The position numbers and the translations under genes were made by a program. A DNA stretch of 62,394 nt from contig CAZABJ010000006.1 in NCBI GenBank assembly GCA_964483375.1, positions 1-62,394 on the forward strand. The letters run 5' to 3'. The notes under the pieces are model-generated. The model made no database searches, had not been told where the DNA came from, and saw only the letters and a list, made by a program, of their open reading frames with translations. Below are positions 58,374 to 62,394 of the stretch, one piece after another. Position 1 is the stretch's first letter. Each line of letters begins with the position of its first letter. The stretch comes from JAUIEH01 sp964483375. GTDB taxonomy: Bacteria; Pseudomonadota; Alphaproteobacteria; Caulobacterales; Maricaulaceae.

Positions 58374-59872
58374 GCCCTCGCATGCGCATTGGCGCTGTGT
58401 TCGCGCTGGCTGGTTTGAGCCTCGCCGGCGCCCTCGGGCTCGGCGCGCCCGCCGCAGCCGACGCTCCCGGCAACATCATGCGTGTGGACATCACGCGCGG
58501 CGGCGAGAGCCCGATGTCGCACACCCTCGACCTTTCGCTGTCCAAGACCGCGATCATCGAGCTGCCGGAAGACGCCCATGACGTCGTCATCGCCAATCCC
58601 GAAATCGCGGATGCGATCATCCGGACGCCGCGCCGGGTCTATGTTTTGGGCGTGGCGGTCGGTTCGACCAACGCATTCTTCTCTAATGAAAACGGCGACC
58701 TTCTGTTGAACTTGGAGATCCGCGTCGAGCGTGACCTCGATGCGGTCCAAGAGATGATCGACCGTCTGCTGCCTGACGCGCGGGTCCAGGTCGACGCGCT
58801 GAACGACCAGGTGGTGTTGACCGGCATGGTCGGCTCGACCGCCGAGGCCGATCGCGCCGTCCGGATTGCGCGCAGCTTTGTCGAGAACCCCGAGCACGTC
58901 ATCTCCATGCTCTCCATCTCCGGCGGCGAGCAGGTGTTGTTGCGCGTTCGCATCGTGGAGATGCAGCGCACCATCGCCCGTCAGCTCGGCGTCAACTTGA
59001 ACGCGTCGCTCCGGTTCACCGAGGACCTGACCTACAACATCGCCACCAACAACGAGTTCAGCCTTGTCGGACAATCGTTGGGCGGCCTCACCGGCACCGG
59101 CAGCTTCATCAATAGCGGCGGCGGCGACATTCGGTCCGCCGACACCGTGCTTCAGGCGCTCGAGCGCGTCGGCTTGGTTCGGACCCTGGCGGAGCCCAAC
59201 ATCACCGCGATTTCAGGGGAAAGCGCGGAGTTCTTGGCCGGCGGTGAGTTTCCTGTCCCGGTCGGGCTCGACAACCAAGGCAACATCATCATCGAGTACA
59301 AGCCCTTCGGCGTCGGGCTGTCCTTTACGCCGATGGTTCTGTCGGACGGCCGCATTTCGCTCTTCGTGTCGACCGAAGTCTCCGAGCTCACCAGCCAAGG
59401 CTCCATCGACCTCTCCGGCGGCGCCATCGACACTGACGGCGACGGCGTTTTGGACGCTGCAACCCCTGGACTGACCCTGCCGGCGCTCAACGTCCGTCGC
59501 GCGCAAACCACCGTCGAGATGCCGTCCGGCGGCAGCTTGGTGATGGCGGGCCTCATCCAGGACACCACCCGCCAGAACATCGACGGCGCGCCGGGCGCGC
59601 GCAACATTCCCGGCATCGGCGCGCTGTTCCGGGCTCGCGACTATGAAAGCCAAGAAACCGAACTGGTTGTCCTGGTCACGCCCTATCTCGTCGACGCCGT
59701 GCATCCCGACGCCTTGCAGACGCCCGCGGACGGCTACGCCACGCCCAGCGAGGTGGAGACGATTTTCTTCGGGCGTCTGAGCCGCGTGTACCAAGCGCCG
59801 GGCGCCGACCTCGGCGATCGCCGTTGGCGCGGTCCGGCCGGTTTCATTCTCGACGATACGTCCACCCCGTGA
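58370..59872 (+). CDS. cpaC: CpaC/RcpA, outer-membrane secretin of the Tad system
   Basis: The 500-residue secretin has a signal peptide (to about residue 31, APAAADA), an N-terminal pilus-formation domain (KTAIIELPEDAHDVVIANPE), a BON-like unit (VQVDALNDQVVLTGMVGSTA) and the secretin core (LRVRIVEMQRTIARQLGVNL, VLQALERVGLVRTLAEPNIT, SGESAEFLAGGEFPVPV, RNIPGIGALFRARDY). It forms the channel through which the Flp pilus leaves the outer membrane. Confidence 0.97.
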   Translation: MSPRMRIGAVFALAGLSLAGALGLGAPAAADAPGNIMRVDITRGGESPMSHTLDLSLSKTAIIELPEDAHDVVIANPEIADAIIRTPRRVYVLGVAVGSTNAFFSNENGDLLLNLEIRVERDLDAVQEMIDRLLPDARVQVDALNDQVVLTGMVGSTAEADRAVRIARSFVENPEHVISMLSISGGEQVLLRVRIVEMQRTIARQLGVNLNASLRFTEDLTYNIATNNEFSLVGQSLGGLTGTGSFINSGGGDIRSADTVLQALERVGLVRTLAEPNITAISGESAEFLAGGEFPVPVGLDNQGNIIIEYKPFGVGLSFTPMVLSDGRISLFVSTEVSELTSQGSIDLSGGAIDTDGDGVLDAATPGLTLPALNVRRAQTTVEMPSGGSLVMAGLIQDTTRQNIDGAPGARNIPGIGALFRARDYESQETELVVLVTPYLVDAVHPDALQTPADGYATPSEVETIFFGRLSRVYQAPGADLGDRRWRGPAGFILDDTSTP

Positions 59873-59883
59873 GGAACGCCGCG

Positions 59884-60567
59884 ATGACCGCCATGTCTTT
59901 TACCCATCTGGCTCGCATCGGCGCGGCGTCGCTGGCGGCGCTGACCGCGGCTTGCGCAAGCGCCATCCCTGAGCGCTTGCCCCATCAGCGCCATCAGATC
60001 GCCGTGCGGGAAGTCCGCGAGCATGTCGAAATCCGGGTGCGGCCGGGCCAATCCACGCTTTCCTTCCAAGCGCTGGACGCTTTGCGCGCGGTCGCAGCCG
60101 ACCACAGGCGCACCGGCCATGGACCCATCGCCATCGCTCTGCCGATCGGGGCCGCCAATGCTCAGGACGCTGTCAGGCTGGCCGCAGAGGCGCGGGGCGT
60201 GCTGCAGGCCGAAGGGCTCGCTTTTCGCCACATCACCGGGGCGGCGTACGACGCGGAAGGCCGCGCCGATGCGCCTTTGGTGGTGATGTACACCCGTTAT
60301 GTCGCCGAAGGCCCGCGCTGCGGCGAGCGGTGGGAAGACTTCAACGTCACGACCTCAGGCGACAACACGCTCAATTTCGGCTGTGCGCACCAGGCGAATC
60401 TGGCGGCCATGGTCTCCAATCCCCGCGACTTGATCGATCCGCGCGACCTGGACCCGAGCGACTCCCAGCGCCGCCTGGAGGCCTTGGAGCAGTACCGCAC
60501 CGGTCAAACCACCACGACCCAGCGCAACGACAACGAAACCGCAGGCGTCTCCGACGCCGTCGACTAA
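59884..60567 (+). CDS. cpaD: CpaD, Tad pilus lipoprotein
   Basis: The 227-residue product has a lipoprotein signal ending LTAAC (Cys21). The C-terminal part shows the CpaD block CGERWEDFNVTTSGDNTLNF, then GCAHQANLAAMVSNPRDLID. CpaD is an outer-membrane lipoprotein needed for secretin stability. GAGGAACGCCGCG precedes the ATG 11 bp after cpaC. The tail is Thr/Asn-rich. Confidence 0.93.
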   Translation: MTAMSFTHLARIGAASLAALTAACASAIPERLPHQRHQIAVREVREHVEIRVRPGQSTLSFQALDALRAVAADHRRTGHGPIAIALPIGAANAQDAVRLAAEARGVLQAEGLAFRHITGAAYDAEGRADAPLVVMYTRYVAEGPRCGERWEDFNVTTSGDNTLNFGCAHQANLAAMVSNPRDLIDPRDLDPSDSQRRLEALEQYRTGQTTTTQRNDNETAGVSDAVD

Positions 60568-60598
60568 GCCCGCCAGCCCTTTGCGTGAGAACCACGGA

Positions 60599-61921
60599 AT
60601 GAGCGTCATGAACGAGCCATTTGAATACGAAGACGCGCCCTTGGAGACCGAAGGCGCGACGGCGCTGGCCCCTGCGCCGCTGGGCGAAGACGACGTTGCC
60701 GACCCTTATGACGCATCGCCAGGCTTTGCGGACCAGCCGGTGCCGCGGATCAGCGTGGCGGCGTTCTGCGAAATGCCGGGCACCATGAAGATGGTCGAAG
60801 AAGCCGGCGCCGACCGGCGCATGGCCCGCGCCCATGTGACGGTGCAGGAGGGCGGACTGCCCGCGGCGATCGAGCGCTATTACGACGAGGCGACCCCGAA
60901 CCTCATCATCATCGAAAGCGGCATGCGCGGCCGCACCCTGTTCGCGCAACTCGACGAACTCGCCAATGTTTGCGATCCGCACACCAAAGTCATCGTCATC
61001 GGCGCGGCCAATGACATCGCACTCTATCGCGAATTGATGCGCCGCGGGGTTAGCGAATATCTCGTGCCGCCGTTGAGCTCGGTGCAGCTGATGCGCGCCA
61101 TCGCTGCGCTCTACCTTGATCCCGACCAGCCCTTTCACGGCAGGGCCGTGGCCTTTGTCGGGGCGAAGGGCGGGGTGGGTTCGTCCACCTTGGCTCACAA
61201 TGTGGCGTGGTGCGTGTCTGAGTACGCAGAAGTGGACGCCACCATCGTCGATTTGGACTTGTCTTTCGGGACCGCGGGGCTCGATTTTAATCAAGATCCC
61301 ATGCAAGGCGTGGCTGAAGCCTTGTCCCAGCCCGAACGGGTTGACGACGTGCTGCTGGACCGGCTGGTCACCCGCTGCACCGACCGCCTGACGCTGTTCA
61401 CCGCCCCTGCGACGCTGGAACGCGAATGGGAGCTGTCCACCGACGCCTACGCCACCGTGATCGAAGCGGTGCGCAAGACCGTGCCGTTGGTGGTGCTCGA
61501 CCTGCCGCATGTCTGGGCGCCGTGGATGCGCGAGACCCTTTTGGGTGCGGACGACGTGGTGATCACGGCCACCCCGGACCTCGCCAGCTTGCGAAACGCT
61601 AAGAACATCTTCGATCTCGTGCGTTCGGCGCGTCCCAACGATCCCGCGCCGAAGGTCGTGCTCAATCAAGTGGGCGTGCCCAAGCGTCCGGAAATCCCTG
61701 TCAAGGATTTCGCCGAGGCGCTCGGCGCCGAACCCGCGCTGGTGCTGCCTTTCGAGCCGCAAATCTTCGGCGCGGCGGCGAACAACGGCCAAATGATCCC
61801 GGAAGTGAAGCTCGACGCAAAAGCCGCCGAGGGCGTGCAAATGCTCGCGATGTCTTTGATGGGGCGCGAGGCGCCCGCGCGCGCCGCTTCCTTCGTCGAC
61901 AAGCTGTTGAAGCGGAAGTAG
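60599..61921 (+). CDS. cpaE: CpaE/TadZ, MinD-like pilus localisation ATPase
   Basis: The 440-residue protein has a receiver-like N-terminal domain lacking obvious phosphoacceptor chemistry (NLIIIESGMRGRTLFAQLDE, KVIVIGAANDIALYRELMRR) and a MinD/ParA-type ATPase domain with deviant Walker A AFVGAKGGVGSSTLAHNVAW and VVLDLPHVWAPWMRETLL. TadZ-type proteins place the pilus machine at a cell pole. ATG at 60599 or 60608 may be the start. Confidence 0.95.
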   Translation: MSVMNEPFEYEDAPLETEGATALAPAPLGEDDVADPYDASPGFADQPVPRISVAAFCEMPGTMKMVEEAGADRRMARAHVTVQEGGLPAAIERYYDEATPNLIIIESGMRGRTLFAQLDELANVCDPHTKVIVIGAANDIALYRELMRRGVSEYLVPPLSSVQLMRAIAALYLDPDQPFHGRAVAFVGAKGGVGSSTLAHNVAWCVSEYAEVDATIVDLDLSFGTAGLDFNQDPMQGVAEALSQPERVDDVLLDRLVTRCTDRLTLFTAPATLEREWELSTDAYATVIEAVRKTVPLVVLDLPHVWAPWMRETLLGADDVVITATPDLASLRNAKNIFDLVRSARPNDPAPKVVLNQVGVPKRPEIPVKDFAEALGAEPALVLPFEPQIFGAAANNGQMIPEVKLDAKAAEGVQMLAMSLMGREAPARAASFVDKLLKRK

Positions 61922-61928
61922 GCCGGTC

Positions 61929-62394
61929 ATGTTTGGCAAGCGCGACATCGCTCAGGCTGCGGCCCCGGCGCCTGAGCCGCAGCCCGCCAAGGAAAGCAAA
62001 CCCGCCGCTGAACCCGCCCCTCAGCCGGTCAAGGCGGTCGCTGCGAAGCCGCGCCCTGCGCCGGCGCCCAAGCCGGTCGCGCCTGCACCGACGCCGCAAA
62101 GCGAAGACCCCAAAACCGACGCCTACTACGACATCAAGACGACGATCTTCAACGCGCTGATCGACACCATCGATCTTGGGCAATTGGCCAAGCTCGACAA
62201 TGATGCGGCGTCCGAAGAGATCCGCGATATCGTCACCGAGATCATCTCGATCAAAAACGTCGCGATGTCGATTTCCGAGCAGGAGGCCCTGCTTCAGGAC
62301 ATTTGCAACGACGTGCTCGGCTATGGCCCGCTCGAGCCGTTGCTGGCGCGCGACGACATCGCCGACATCATGGTCAACGGCGCCGACAACGTGT
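61929..62394 (+). CDS. cpaF: CpaF/TadA secretion ATPase, N-terminal part (cut by window end)
   Basis: The frame from ATG 61929 stays open to the last base, giving 155 residues. It starts with a Pro/Ala/Lys-rich disordered stretch of about 60 residues, followed by the CpaF N-terminal helical domain (YYDIKTTIFNALIDTIDLGQ) and the start of the conserved core (VLGYGPLEPLLARDDIADIM, then VNGADNV). CpaF is the hexameric ATPase that drives pilus extension and retraction. The Walker motifs lie beyond the window. Confidence 0.95.
   Translation, partial: MFGKRDIAQAAAPAPEPQPAKESKPAAEPAPQPVKAVAAKPRPAPAPKPVAPAPTPQSEDPKTDAYYDIKTTIFNALIDTIDLGQLAKLDNDAASEEIRDIVTEIISIKNVAMSISEQEALLQDICNDVLGYGPLEPLLARDDIADIMVNGADNV

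Noticed and set aside
60371..61948. 525-codon open frame antisense to cpaE
   Set aside because: It mirrors cpaE along its whole length, has no ribosome site or family motif, and GC-rich codon bias commonly keeps such antisense frames open.

Overview
The window is GC-rich, densely packed chromosomal DNA from a Gram-negative bacterium, most probably an alphaproteobacterium of the Caulobacterales/Maricaulales/Hyphomonadales type. The reasons are the order tolA-tolB-pal-cpoB-tilS-ftsH, a Tad/Flp pilus locus of Caulobacter cpa type, a large Oar-like TonB-dependent receptor, ribosomal protein S16 with a long tail, and several intergenic sites resembling the CtrA box. This assignment is inference from gene content; no rRNA or tRNA gene was found. 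I saw no insertion sequence, prophage, integrase or CRISPR array, so the window reads as core and near-core genome rather than an island.

Layout. 1-6944: cell-envelope maintenance (tolA 3' end, tolB, pal, cpoB), then tilS and ftsH. 7011-14889: minus-strand ffh, a TonB-like lipoprotein gene, rpsP, rimM and a secreted protein gene, interrupted by a plus-strand photolyase-like gene with apparently permuted domains; then an ABC-2 exporter pair, an entericidin-like lipoprotein gene and a small membrane protein gene. 15158-21812: two unknown genes, kynA and a kynureninase-like gene, a lipoprotein MsrA, a serine beta-lactamase-like protein and an ArnT-like glycosyltransferase. 21973-33682: polyamine genes (speD, aguA, aguB, ornithine decarboxylase) mixed with a sodium:solute symporter pair, an Oar-like receptor, a CaCA antiporter and a phasin-like protein fused to a helix-hairpin-helix tail. 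34050-40465: a phosphate-selective-type porin, PstS with an acidic tail and a candidate Pho box, a secreted two-domain lectin-like protein and a GT4 glycosyltransferase. 40838-48128: nrdA and nrdB, 4.4 kb apart, flanking three LpxR-related envelope genes, a DUF4199 gene and a membrane-tethered LuxR-type regulator. 48125-54622: a YiiX-like hydrolase, small unknown genes, AMP nucleosidase, a tyrosine phosphatase, pabB and pabC. 54619-62394: the Tad pilus locus, with two TadE-like genes and a secretin-N-domain gene on the minus strand, and flp pilin, cpaA, cpaB, cpaC, cpaD, cpaE and cpaF (cut by the window end) on the plus strand.

The genes group by job: envelope integrity, polyamine synthesis (two routes to putrescine plus decarboxylated SAM for spermidine), phosphate capture, deoxynucleotide supply and adhesion. 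The least explained items are the lectin-like protein at 37008, the LpxR-like trio at 42822-45805, the permuted photolyase-like protein at 8251, tilS without a usual start codon, and a set of CtrA-like boxes. I did not find a convincing wholly new defence or mobile system.
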